Assembly: GCA_020152595.1 (NCBI GenBank)
Contig: JAIGNY010000918.1
Coordinates: 427,501 to 491,500 of the forward strand
Reading direction: 5' to 3'
DNA: 64,000 bases
Source of the DNA: Chiridota heheva
Lineage: Eukaryota > Echinodermata > Holothuroidea > Apodida > Chiridotidae
A model generated the notes under the pieces. That model did not search any database, had not been told where the DNA came from, and was given only the letters and a program-made list of their open reading frames with translations. This document shows, in pieces, positions 23,810 to 35,015 of this stretch; positions within the stretch are counted from its first letter, which is position 1, and each line of letters opens with the position of its first letter. Made by a program: the position numbers and the translations under genes.

Positions 23810-26490
23810 TTGATAATTATTATATGTTCCACCACAATCGCCAATTTGCAGCAAATGGAGGAGGGTTATTGACTTATATTTCAATGGAATGGGCTACTAG
23901 CTGTCCGAAGGTACTGTATGTTTAACATTATCCACCCCAGATATTGAATTACTTGCCGTAAGAACATGCCCCTGATTCCTCCCCGGTGATATATCGAATG
24001 TTACCATCATGAATGTCTATACCCGTAGGGCCCTGATTCCTCCCCAATTATATATCGAATGTTACCATCATGAATGTCTATACCCGTCCATTAGCAGACT
24101 GTTCTATCGCTGATAAAGAGCTAAAGAAAGCAATAACGGCAATGCTTAAAGACAACCCACGATCAAGCTTGGTATTGTTGGGCAACTTTAACAGAAACCG
24201 TGTCGCTTTTCTCGAATCCATGGGTTACCAAACTTAGTCAATTTGGCACATTCCCTCGATCCAATTCTACTTTGGATATGCAGTTTATGTTATAGGAAGT
24301 CACTATAAAGCTATCAAACTTCATCCTATCGCTACATCTTATCACTTCAGTGTATGTGTTATGCCAAAATATACAGAAAAACATAGATCAAAAGAAAGAA
24401 AGTCAAAGTGCTGGATAGAGATCTTAGTAATGACAACATACAGAACTTATGTGATATGTTGAGCTCAACAGATTGGAATCTTTTTACAGAGTCTTGTGAT
24501 TCCCAAAGTGAATTGATGGAAGTGGTTTCAACCTATATTCAGTTTACAACTACTGTCTGTTTTCCATCTAAATCCATACCCATTTCGAAGATGATGATGA
24601 AGTTGCCTGCTGATGACAACATCAGACATTTAGAGATGAATACAAGAATTGCAATCGAGCCTGGAAACTCAACCTTAAGGAATAGGATACATATGACCAT
24701 CAATAAACATGTTTACAAGATTAGAAGTGATTATTTTAAAGACAGCCTCTTCTTCGTCTTTCTGGGGCTTCTTGAAATCCATCAAAATCCAACTGATATA
24801 CATGATGGTGAAGGCATATCTGCAGATTTTGGCTGCGAATTGAGTGAACACTTTAATAATGCAGTAAATAAAGAAATTACTCTTCATTTACCTGATATGA
24901 CTATTGATACGATTCCTAAGATAGTTCCAGAGGAAGTCAGGAAGCAATTTGGACGTGTAAAGCATGGTATTGCTTGAGGGTTTGATAATATGTATTCAAG
25001 CACTGTTCAAATGAGTTAGCTGATATCTTTACTGTAATATATAACAAAAGTATCAACCAAAGTACCATTCCATCAGTCTGGAAGCATGCCAAAACTTCAC
25101 CTGTACCTAAAATAGGTAAACCTGCTTCGGGTATCAGGTTTAATTGCATGCAGAAAATACTGCTACCGTATATAATGCAGTCTATAATTACAAAAGGGGA
25201 TCAAAACCAATTTGCATACAAAAAAGGCATTTCTTGTACTGATGCTGTACTTACTGTACTCTTATCCATGGTATAGTTTCAGGGCTAAACAAGAGAGATA
25301 CAACCATTTTCAAAGTCTTGTTTCTTGATTTCTCAAGCGCCTTTAACACAGTTTTGCCAAATCGTCTAATCAGTGACTTTACCAATTTCATTCAATAAAA
25401 ATGGCTAATTTACTGGCTGGCGGACTTCCTACAAGGATGGTCTAGACAAGTAAACCTACAAAAAGGGTACTCTGATAAATCAGAAATCAAAATTGGTGTT
25501 CCACAGGGAGGTCCACTTTCTGCATTTTTATTTATTATATATACTGATGAAATTCGTTCACTCAAATTGTGCCGTTGTCAAATATGCTGATGACACCACC
25601 ATTTTGTGCAATATCTCTAAACAGACCCATCGCAAAATTCAACACTATCAAAAATTTGTCAACAGAGTTGTTGATACCTGTGGAGAGAAAAATCTGCTTC
25701 TTAATCCAAGAAAATCAAAGGAAACGGTTTTTGAAAATATAAACATAAAACATAAAGGGTTGATTTGAACAAAGAATGAGAGAACAGTTATTTGTGGTGA
25801 TGGTGTCAAACGTACGTCCTGTACAACCTATCTGGGAGTCTACATTGGTGATAACTTATCGTTTTCTAACCATATTTCGAAGATGTTGTCTAAACTGTAT
25901 TATACTGTCTCTACATTAACCTATATCATTGCTTATTACCCTCCTGAAACCAGGATGAAGATATTTACAGGCTCCATCTTGCCTCATATCATTTATGCAG
26001 TCCCAGTTTGGTACCATTTTTTTAAAGATAAAAATAGAATTAAAAGTTTCTTGAGATAATGTGCTAATATATTTTGTTTAGACCGTGATTTACTTATGAA
26101 TAAAGTAAACGATGCAGCAAAGAAAGAATTTGACAGACTTGCCCAAAACATAGAGTTTCAACGAAAGACCATGCATTAAATTTAGAAATAACATCCATGT
26201 GCAATAAAACAAATTATAATCTGTGAAACCCAGCCACCATCCCAAGTTTTAGAACAATTTTTAAAAATTCATTTGTATATAAAGCTGCAATTTTTATACA
26301 TTTTGGTATTTAGACCCCTTATTAAAACCCTTTTAAGTAATCATTTTGTATTCATTTTCATATCTTTAACCGTTTTATAGTCTCATTTTCTACATTATTT
26401 CCTTTTGTTTAATTTTTTTTTTTTTTTGTGTATTGTATATTATTGTATTTTCCTATTCATAAATTGTACATAATTTATACTGGAAATATA
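23810..26490 (+). pseudogene. Eroded endonuclease/RT LINE (CR1/L2-like)
   Basis: In plus-strand order: an endonuclease part with ISNVTIMNVYT and LLGNFNRN (GDFN-like), a linker of about 190 codons at 24408..24977, then RT blocks TSPVPKIGKP, NQFAYKKG, VVKYADDTTILCN (catalytic YADD) and TYLGVYIGDNLSFSNHISK. The C-terminal part contains GSILPHIIYAVPVWY and an AT-rich 3' region follows. Many stops and frameshifts are present, including a 60-bp duplication at 23970-24087 inside the endonuclease. It is antisense to the host gene. It is not the same family as the I-like copies. Confidence 0.85.
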
Positions 26491-27766
26491 TAAGAATGAG
26501 AAAGAGTGAAGGGGTTGATGCAGTGATAATAATAGAGATAATGTTAGTGTTGTACTGTCCTACCCTTACGTCATGAAAAAAACAATACGTAATGAGCGTA
26601 CGTTTGGAGACCTAAAAATAAGCCCGATTTTTCCCATTTTGGGATCGATTTTGTAAGAAAGTGTTTGTGGCGAGTGTTTATGGAGGCTATTTGAAACAAT
26701 TTATGCAAACTGGTTGCTACCTGTTCATATACCTTAATCATGCAAATAAAGTTTGCGTCTGAGCATGGAGATACTATTTGGAATCTAAATGGTCTGAGTT
26801 AGTGCATAATGCATGTCTTCCACTCATACAATGTATTGGAAACAAGCCGGGACCAAAATATCACTCATCTGGCTGCATATATTGTCAACCAAACTCTTGT
26901 CCAGGCATTCATGACTTATGATCAAGCAGAATCTGTATTACACATTTATATTCCAGACATCATTTTTCTGTATCCCCCACACACACACACACACACAAAG
27001 GGAAAATAAGGTAAGAGTCCACAAAATGTGATTTAGAAAGTCCAGATTTTGAGGCATTGACCTTTTTCTGCTCTTCAGTTAACTTTAGTTTCCAAAGAGT
27101 AAAATAGACTGCTATTTGGACAAAATATTCAGAGATATTTCAGGTCATCAGTCTTCTTTTCACTCGGCAACATGCATATCCCAAATGTTGGCTATAGCCC
27201 CCCATGGTTGATTTGTAGAACAATGAGTAAATATATTCAATCCTTGCCAAAGTAACAAATCTTTTTACAGAACATCATATTGATAAGTTTCATTGCTGCA
27301 ATGAGCTCAAATTGTTGGTAAAGCGCTGACTGCAGTAATGAATGCTTTGAAATGAAAAGGCAAAGGATCACCAATTCATGTTGATAATGGGTTAAATTCA
27401 ATCAAGGGTCTGAAGTTCGTGCACCTAAGGAAATATATTTCTGTTCCTTTGATAAGAATTCATTTTTATTTTGTTGTAAGAAATATCAATACTTTCTTTG
27501 ATTTCTCCTTTCATATACATGATCAATTCATAGCAACTGAATATTTTCTTATCCAAAATTCATCACAGAAAAAAAAGAAGCAGTTTTGATGTTGGAAAAT
27601 CTGTGAATATCCTGAAGATTGTACACATATGATAAACATATGTAACTTTCAGCAGCTGTATCAGTAATTTGTAAAAAGGCTTGAACAAAAATACGGGAAG
27701 AAAGAATTTGAAAAATATGTTTATCTAAAGTATTTATTCATTCAAAATATAGTTTTATTTAAAATT
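26491..27766. other. Intron sequence; CA microsatellite only
   Basis: A short CA run lies near 26978-26995 and an old repeat word at 26865-26900. Nothing else recognised. Confidence 0.4.
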
Positions 27767-29620
27767 AACCAAAAGGTTTTGTGGTTGCGATGCTTTTGTT
27801 TTTCATAAGTTGATTGAGTTGCAAAATTTGTATTAACTGTCATGCTATTGCATATCATGCGGAAATATTTGTTCCCTGATAATTATTTATAGGCCACACC
27901 CACCATATAGATCAATACATATGTTGACAACATTAGCATTTGCACAATATTTAACATTATCATAGCAAGTATGATGCAAAAACGGTTGCTCTTTTATCAT
28001 ATTTCAAGAATTCTTCAGTAAGCCCTTGTCTACTCATTAATATTCAGGACATCGCTACCACAACTAAAGAACATATGTACATCTGTATACCACTTATAGC
28101 ATGAATCTGATATATAGTTAATGAGATACAATAAGGTGCTTACATCATTTAACAATTTCAAACTAAGCCACGCCCACCATGCATATTAATGACATCTGTT
28201 GATAACATAAGCATGTACACAATAACCAACAAAATTATGAACATTTCCAGATTTTTACATTAAGCCCTGCCTACTCATTGATATGCATGACATTACCATC
28301 AAAATCAACAGTGCACATCAACAGACCATGGGCTATCTGTGTAACAAATGTGACATGAATTCAGTTTACCGCTCTTGAGATACCGAGTTTTATACAAGCT
28401 CTTTTAAGCAAAATCATATTTTAAGTCTCGCCCACTACGCATATTAATAAGTCAACATTTTTACATCATGAACATGTACACATCATAATTATACCAAATA
28501 TGGAACAAAACAGACATGCAATTGTTAAAATATGAACATTTCCAGAATTTTACAACAAGCCCCACCTACTCATTAATATGCATGACATCATTACCAAAAT
28601 CTACAGACCATGGACTACCTGTATACCGAATATGACATGTACCAAATATGACATGAATCCAGCTACCGTTCTTGAGATTATCTGCAAAATCATATTAAGC
28701 CCCGCCCACCACACATATAAATAAAAGTCAACGTTTTTACATCATGAACCTGTATACACCAGCTAACATTATAAGTATACCACATATGAAACAAAAGAGA
28801 CATAGTTGTTAATATATGAACATTTTCAGATTTTTACATTATGCCCCGCCTACTCATTGATATGCATGACATCACCACCAAAATCTACAGAGCACATCTA
28901 CAGACTAAGGGCTAGCTGGGTAACAAATATGACACAAATCTAGTTCACCGTTTTTGAGATACCGTGATTTATAAAGCGCTTTTCAGCAAAATCATATCAA
29001 GGCCCACCCACTACGCATAATAATAAGTCAACATTTTTACATCATGAACATGTACACATCAGCTAACATCATAATTATACCACATATGAAACAAAACAGA
29101 CATGCGGTTCTTGAAATATGAAGTTCCAGAATTTTACCTAAAGCCCCGCCTACTCATTAATGTGCATGACATCACCACCAAAAATAATAGGGCACATCTT
29201 CAGATCATGGGCTATGTGTACCAAATATGACATGCATCCAGTGTACCGTTCTTGAGATTCCTATTTACAAGCTCTTTCAGAAAAATCATATTAAGCCCCG
29301 TCCACTATGCATTTTAATAAAAGTCAATGTCTTTACATCATGAACATGTACACACCAGCTAACATCATAATTTTATCAAATATGAAACAAAGCAGATATG
29401 CGGTTATTATAATATGGACATTTCAAGATTTTTACATTAAGCCCTGCCTACTCATTAATAAGCATGACATCACCATCAAAAACAATAGGGCACATATATG
29501 CCATGAATCCAGTGTATCGTTCTTGAGATATCGTGTTTACGAGCTGGCCGTCACGAGCACACACAAACATATGCCATCATGACCGCATAGGTTCCTGATG
29601 TTATCGCATCGGAACCAAGT
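27767..29620 (+). mobile_element. Element B, long copy: hairpin-ended element with alternating 130-150-bp units
   Basis: The 5' end has the hairpin AACC-AAAA-GGTT at 27767-27778, then GGTTGCGATGC at 27783-27793. The 3' end has a hairpin at 29590-29616 that begins GGTTCCTGATG and ends GCATCGGAACC, the near-inverse of the 5' repeat (10 of 11). The 3' hairpin is preceded by CATA. The core has about six units of 260-300 bp, each made of two related halves opening with TAAGCCCCGCCCAC or TAAGCCCCGCCTACTCATTA and containing ATTAATATGCATGACAT. Fragments lie at 44467 and 60247. Confidence 0.8.
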
Positions 29621-30010
29621 TAGTAAAGAACTTATAAATGTTGACTTTGAAATTGTGAACCGATCTGAATCTAACGAAACCACTCAGGCAAAACATTCCA
29701 CTTCTTAACAACACTTTGCAAAAAGCTAAAATGCAGAATATTTATCTGTGAGAACTCTTTGGTCAACTTTAAACTATTACCACATGTAACATGTGGATTA
29801 GCTAAAACATGCAAGAAATAAGAGGAAGTCAAAGCACCACTACCAGACAGGCATTTAAAAACCTCAATCATATCACCACATACTCTTCTCAACTCAAGCG
29901 TGGTCAAACCAAGAATTCGCCACCTAGATTCATAAGAGAGATTCCTTACTTCGGGAATAAGTCTAGTGGCTCTTCCCTGAATCTCCTCCAAAATGATGTT
30001 ATCTTTTGTC
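29621..30010 (-). pseudogene. CR1/L2-like LINE, C-terminal RT fragment, better copy
   Basis: A minus-strand frame of 106 codons (29671..29991) reads EEIQGRATRLIPEVRNLSYE, then RILGLTTLELRRVCGDMIEV. The closing part is NILHFSFLQSVVKKWNVLPE, followed by WF. This is the conserved C-terminal tail of CR1/L2/Rex-type LINE polyproteins. Element B ends directly beside it. It is a 5'-truncated relic with no catalytic domain. Confidence 0.8.
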
Positions 30011-30890
30011 TAAGCAGGACAAATATTGGGGTGCATGAACTTTGGGCCACTTACTATACTGTTTACTTTGGAAAATATGACTACTTAAATCACTGATATG
30101 CTCTGAAACATAACGAAACAAACGACCTGAAAACTAACTTGCTGCTGACCAAATCTACAGGAAAGGATATTATCTACTTCCATAAAGTCAATAACAACAA
30201 GAAGAAAATGAAGAAAAACAAAATGTTTGCATCCAGGCCCTATACAATGTAAAATCTGAAATTTCAATTCTGTTTAAGACCCACCCAAAATCATTCAATA
30301 AAGTGTTCTACTTTTTAACAATAACTTCAAGAATTAACTTCCTTTGACAGATTAAAGTTTTCAAAGTTTGTAGAGTTATATTTTTCCAAATGACAAGAAA
30401 TGACTTATGGAAATCATCAATGGAGTCAAGACAGTTCCTCCTTAAGAAAATGACATTTGTCACCTCTGTCTTGACCTCTCTTTGAAGAAAAAATTCTTCC
30501 TCAAAGCAGGTAACTGAAGTACTGTTCATTTCAGACATGTGTTGACATTGAAGCTTTTGAAAGATTCAAAATAAGATAACAATGAAAAGAAGAAAAAAAC
30601 CCAAATATGGTCTGAAATGACACAATCCTCTTAGTGAGCTTTCTGCTAGAGCTTCTTGTAAATTTGACTTCTATGGAGAGATGGGATGATCAACAGGTTA
30701 AAAGGTATGTGTGACTCAAATAGCTCATGACCAGTAAATAAACTTAAAGAATTTCTACCATTTTGTTATTGATACCCTTTTAGATCCCTCTCAAAAGGAA
30801 AAAGTCTAACCTGTATTGAATTTTCTTTTTGTCCAAACAATAAAATGTAAATAAAGAAGACTGCAGCTGGAGGGTCACATCACCCAGCAA
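30011..30890. other. Intron sequence with no recognised feature
   Basis: No gene or repeat recognised. Confidence 0.4.
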
Positions 30891-30894
30891 ATCT

Positions 30895-31090
30895 TCCCTC
30901 CCTCAATGAACCCCACCCTCCTCAATGAACCCCACCCCTCCCTCAATGAACCCCACCCCTCCTCAATGAACCCCACCCCTCCCTCAATGAACCCCACCCC
31001 ACCCTCAATGAACCCCCCTCCTCAATGAACCCCACCTTCAATGAAGCCCACCCTCCCTCAATGAACCCCCCTCTTCAATGAAGCCCACCC
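30895..31090. repeat. CCCTCAATGAACCCCACC-type tandem repeat
   Basis: About eight or nine imperfect units of 20-25 bp based on CCTCAATGAACCCCACCC. It merges into the 18-bp array that follows, so one probably arose from the other. Confidence 0.9.
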
Positions 31091-31613
31091 CACCCTGCAA
31101 CCCCACCCCACCCTGCAACCCCACCCCACCCTGCAACCCCACCCATGCAACCCCAACCCTGCAACCCCACCCCACCCTGCAACCCCACCCCACCCTGCAA
31201 CCCCACCCCACCCTGCAACCCCACCCCACCCTGCAACCCCACCCCACCCTGCAACCCCACCCCACCCTGCAACCCCACCCCACCCTGCAACCCCACCCCA
31301 CCCTGCAACCCAACCCCACCCTGCAACCCCACCCCACCCTGCAACCCCACCCCACCCTGCAACCCCACCCCACCCTGCAACCCCACCCCACCCTGCAACC
31401 CCACCCCACCCTGCAACCCCACCCCACCCTGCAACCCCACCCCACCCTGCAACCCCACCCCACCCTGCAACCCCACCCCACCCTGCAACCCCACCCCACC
31501 CTGCAACCCCACCCCACCCTGCAACCCCACCCCACCCTGCAACCCCACCCCACCCTGCAACCCCACCCCACCCTGCAACCCCACCCACCCTGCAACCCCA
31601 CCCCACCCTGCAA
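31091..31613. repeat. 18-bp C/G-rich tandem array, about 29 copies
   Basis: The unit is CCCTGCAACCCCACCCCA and copies are almost identical. The minus strand has runs of GGGGT and GGGTGGGGT at regular spacing. Since 18 is divisible by three, long frames are open in several phases (six-residue repeats such as GCRVGW or PTPPCN). These are artefacts. GC content is far above the flanks. Confidence 0.98.
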
Positions 31614-31615
31614 CC

Positions 31616-32420
31616 ATATTCTGTCAGTTAATGAATAAAACACACAACAAGCCCTGAACTTAGTCAACACAATCCCCCAAAAAAATTATTGTACAAAATG
31701 AAAAAGGTTGTGGACAAGGTTTACATGCAAAAATTGTACTTTCCATAAATCTGGAAATCCTTTGTTTATTGTTGTTCCTTTTGTCTGATATAATCAATTT
31801 CTTCAGATTATTTTAGCACAATCATTTTTCAAAATCAAATACCGATGCTCAAAATGTTCACGTATTTTTGCTGATTCCCTGAAAAAGCGAACAGAAATAA
31901 AAGCACGCGCTAGGGTATGGCATATTGAGTGCAGTTTGGGTTGAAGAAGTGAGTTAGCATTACATCTTCATTTAATTTATTAACAAACACTATTCAACAA
32001 TATTTTTGAGTTTCTAGCAATGAATTTCATTTTAATGAATTAATATTATCAATATACCAGTGCCAAATTTTTTTAAAAAGATAAGAAGTTTGACAAAAGT
32101 CACAAAATTTGCAGAGAAAAAAAAAAAAGGCTTTGCAAGATATTTGGAAACTCACAAGTATACCTTGTTAATTTCCTATAGTAGTTACTGGTCTATGGAC
32201 ATGTAGTAACCTAGCTTGGCTAAAAAAGTATTAATTAGATCAGTTTTTAAATTTTGAAAATACTACTTTTAGTTTTTGAGACATAGCTGATCAAATTTTT
32301 ATTAATTTTTCATTAATGCTAAATCTGTAATATGCAACTGGGCAGACAGCTCAAAATCTTTCTGCAATTCTTAAAATTTCTTTCCTAAATCTCTGTCAAC
32401 ATGGACCGCGGAGCAGTATT
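31616..32420. other. Intron sequence with no recognised feature
   Basis: AT-rich, featureless apart from a short A run near 32118. Confidence 0.4.
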
Positions 32421-32427
32421 TCAAGTT

Positions 32428-32520
32428 GAAGAGGGGGGGAGGAGGAGGGGGGAGGGAGGAGAGGGGGAGGGAGGGGGAGGGGGGGAGGGAGGGAGGGGGG
32501 GAGGAGAGGGGGGGGCGGAG
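32428..32520 (+). repeat. G-rich polypurine tract
   Basis: About 90 bases of almost pure purine, mainly GGGGGA and GGGA words with several runs of six or more G. No fixed period. Confidence 0.9.
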
Positions 32521-32559
32521 GTCATGCATGTTTGAAATGACTGATCTGAGAAACATAAA

Positions 32560-32705
32560 TTTTATATTTTACAGCTGAGTGGACTGAAGTAGAGTGTGCC
32601 TTGCTCAAGGACACAATGCAACGCTCTCGGCGGAAATCGAACCCTGTACCTTTCGCATACAAGCATGACTCCTAAATGACTGAGCCATTGCATCCTTCTA
32701 ATGAT
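32560..32705 (-). mobile_element. tRNA-derived SINE, family S1, shorter copy
   Basis: On the minus strand, GGCTCAGTCATTTAGGAGTC and GGTTCGATTTCC (B box) are followed by TGTCCTTGAGCAAGGCACAC. The last block and the head match the S1 copy at 11185..11460. The 3' part is lost. Confidence 0.75.
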
Positions 32706-33237
32706 TTGTGAAAAACTGGGGGACACTTCCTCCCCCCTCCCTCCCTTTTCACGGCCCATGGTCAATAAAATGATAGATATGTATCATCCTGATTGAAAAT
32801 GACTGTGGTATGTTAAAGACTAAACAAAATTGCTCCAGCACTTCAAAGAATAGGATAGCCATTTACAAAACAAAGGATTTTACATCAAAAAATACCGAAG
32901 TAGCGCTATAATACATCACAAATCAGCATACAAATTTGTATGTCAATTGATGCCTGAGATTTCAAAACGCTCTAAAATGTTCCCTATTAAACAGACTTTA
33001 ATTTATATTTTGCTATTGTTTTAAAGCAGTTAGCTAGTGCTGCCGCAACATGTCCCTATACCAAACTTCTTGCTACTTGCATGGTTTTTTAACAGATTCT
33101 GATGCAACTAAGCTTATACCGTCTCCACAGTTCATATACAGTACCTTTTATAGGAGCACTCTATAAAATGGGGGAGATATAGAAGAATCAAATAGTTACC
33201 ATGCAATGGAGCTGAGATTGTCTATTACTCACAATTA
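32706..33237. other. Stretch with no recognised feature
   Basis: Nothing recognised. Confidence 0.4.
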
Positions 33238-33393
33238 ACTTCACCCAGGGTTGGAAAAATACAAAAAAGAATCACTCGCCAAACTTGGCAAGGCTTAATT
33301 ACCACAGTATATTATAATATTTCTACTCGCCACATTTATTTTTTGTTCGCCTATGGGGGGTAGGCGAGTGGTTTTTCCAACACTGACTTCACC
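33238..33393. mobile_element. hAT-type MITE with intact 8-bp target-site duplication
   Basis: The element occupies 33246-33385. It starts CAGGGTTGGAAAAA and ends with the inverse TTTTTCCAACACTG. A further inverse pair, CACTCGCC and GGCGAGTG, lies just inside. The 8-bp direct repeat ACTTCACC flanks it exactly at 33238-33245 and 33386-33393. CAG ends plus an 8-bp duplication is the hAT signature. At 140 bp it has no coding capacity. The intact duplication suggests a younger insertion than most neighbours. Confidence 0.9.
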
Positions 33394-33404
33394 CGAAAAT
33401 ATGC

Positions 33405-33515
33405 TGGTGGGTCTGCAACCAGTGAGTTGACAACTGGTTATCAAAGGCCGTGGCTGTCTTGATATAATGTCCAGCAGTGGATGCTTTCGAACGTTAAATT
33501 TGCTATGCTATATTA
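33405..33515 (+). mobile_element. SINE family S2, 3' part
   Basis: It contains GGGTCTGCAACCAGTGAGTT, ACTGGTTATCAAAGGCCGTG, GCTGTCTTGATATAATGTCC and a GAACGTTAAATTTGCTATGC end. These match the full S2 copy at 55290..55475 in opposite orientation. The tRNA-like head is missing. Confidence 0.75.
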
Positions 33516-34860
33516 TATCTTTTTGTGTTATTACTACTTCTTGCTTCAAGATTGCCAACATTCGCAAATGAATGTGGGAATGATTGAATATTCGACAAGG
33601 TGATATGTTTCTATAGACCTAATCCAAAAGTTGTTTACCATCTGGGAACTTTACAAGCACTGGCAAATTGGTAGGCAGTGTGGGAAAACTGTATGTACAC
33701 AAACTACGCATATTGTGCTTAATTGCTTATCTCGGTAAATCAATGAAAAATGGGTTATTCTGACCCATTTCATTATTTATATTGTACGAAACGGTTCAAT
33801 TCAATCCATAATTTGTATGCAAAATAGTGGCACAGTTGGTTGTGATTTTAACTGGAAATCTGTTTGCTTCTCAAGCAAACCACAAAGCTCTAACTTGAAC
33901 TTTGCACAAGCATTTATCCAAGGCCATGCAGCATTAGTGTTTACGCATAAAAATACGGATCCGTCAAAAATCCACCATTGATAGCTGTGAAAACTCAGTC
34001 TTTCGGTGATTGACATTAGATCAAAATGAAAATTTGTTAAACTATATGCCGTAAATCTGGGTAGAACTAGAATTGGTTAAAATCTGCAGATATGGCCTAC
34101 ATTTACAGCCAGTATGCGACTGCCTAGGCTTACCAGCTAATTTTAACCATGACAAACCCACTGAAGTTAGGCCATCCAAAATTTAAGAAAACATGAACAA
34201 TACGTAATTATGACCAAATCAAGGCAGATATCAAATTGATTGAATGTTAATTTGATATACAAATAAATTTCATGTCTTTATTTTGTTATGCATGGGATTT
34301 ATATCAAATCTAGATGTAGATTCGATGTGGGATTTTTCTCTTGGATTGTTAAATATATATACAATTTTTGGTATGGGTGGACTTCTTGTTTGTGCATGTT
34401 TCCTCAACTAAGCATTCAAATGAGGGCCACTGAATTAAGTTTCCTTTTTGTACTAATTTGAATGACATAAGATCAGATATATGCAAGATGGCTATAAATT
34501 GTAGATTTAAATGCCAAGAATTGCCGTATTTTTAAATAGTTTAATATGCATGATACTGTAGGGCATGGTCACTAATAGATCACACAATGCAAAATTGATC
34601 ATTTGAATGACTGCAAATATTACCGCTGATGTATTTACCAAGTTCATACTATTTTTTGTAGTCTATATCAAGCTAGACCTATATGTCAGTGTTCCACAAC
34701 AGGAAGTACTGAGGGCCACTGAATCAAGCTTCATGAGATAAAATTGAAATAAAGTAATGTATGGTCATATAATACTCACATAGTACCGCCATAAAAACTT
34801 TAAAAGTGGACATCTTCTTTAGATGTCTTCAGTTTGTATCCTAAATTTTAATATATTGAT
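33516..34860. other. Intron sequence with no recognised feature
   Basis: AT-rich. A short phrase GAGGGCCACTGAATTAAG recurs at 34422 and 34712. Nothing else seen. Confidence 0.4.
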
Positions 34861-35015
34861 TGTTACTTTTGCATTTATTTGCCTTTTTTGTCTATCTTTT
34901 ACATCAAGTTTAATTTTACATTTGCTATTTTAATGTAAACAAGGCCTCATCTTAACCAGCTTTTAGCTGAATAAGCTTTCCTGTATAAAATAGAGCAAAA
35001 TCAAATCAAATAAAT
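34860..35015 (+). mobile_element. Probable LINE 3'-UTR relic
   Basis: The phrase GGCCTCATCTTAACCAGCTT, then TTAGCTGAATAAGCTTTCCTG and TATAAAATAGAGCAAAATCA, resembles the 3' end common to L2/CR1-type LINEs. It ends in short AAATC repeats. There is no coding part. Confidence 0.4.

Noticed and set aside
24408-24977. A 189-codon plus-strand frame as a stand-alone gene
   Set aside because: It lies between endonuclease and RT pieces of an eroded LINE and is its linker region.
31038-31670. Long open frames of 170-210 codons on both strands, glycine/tryptophan- or proline/asparagine-rich
   Set aside because: They are the translation of an 18-bp repeat with a period divisible by three and no stop in the unit. 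No start context, splice site or family support.
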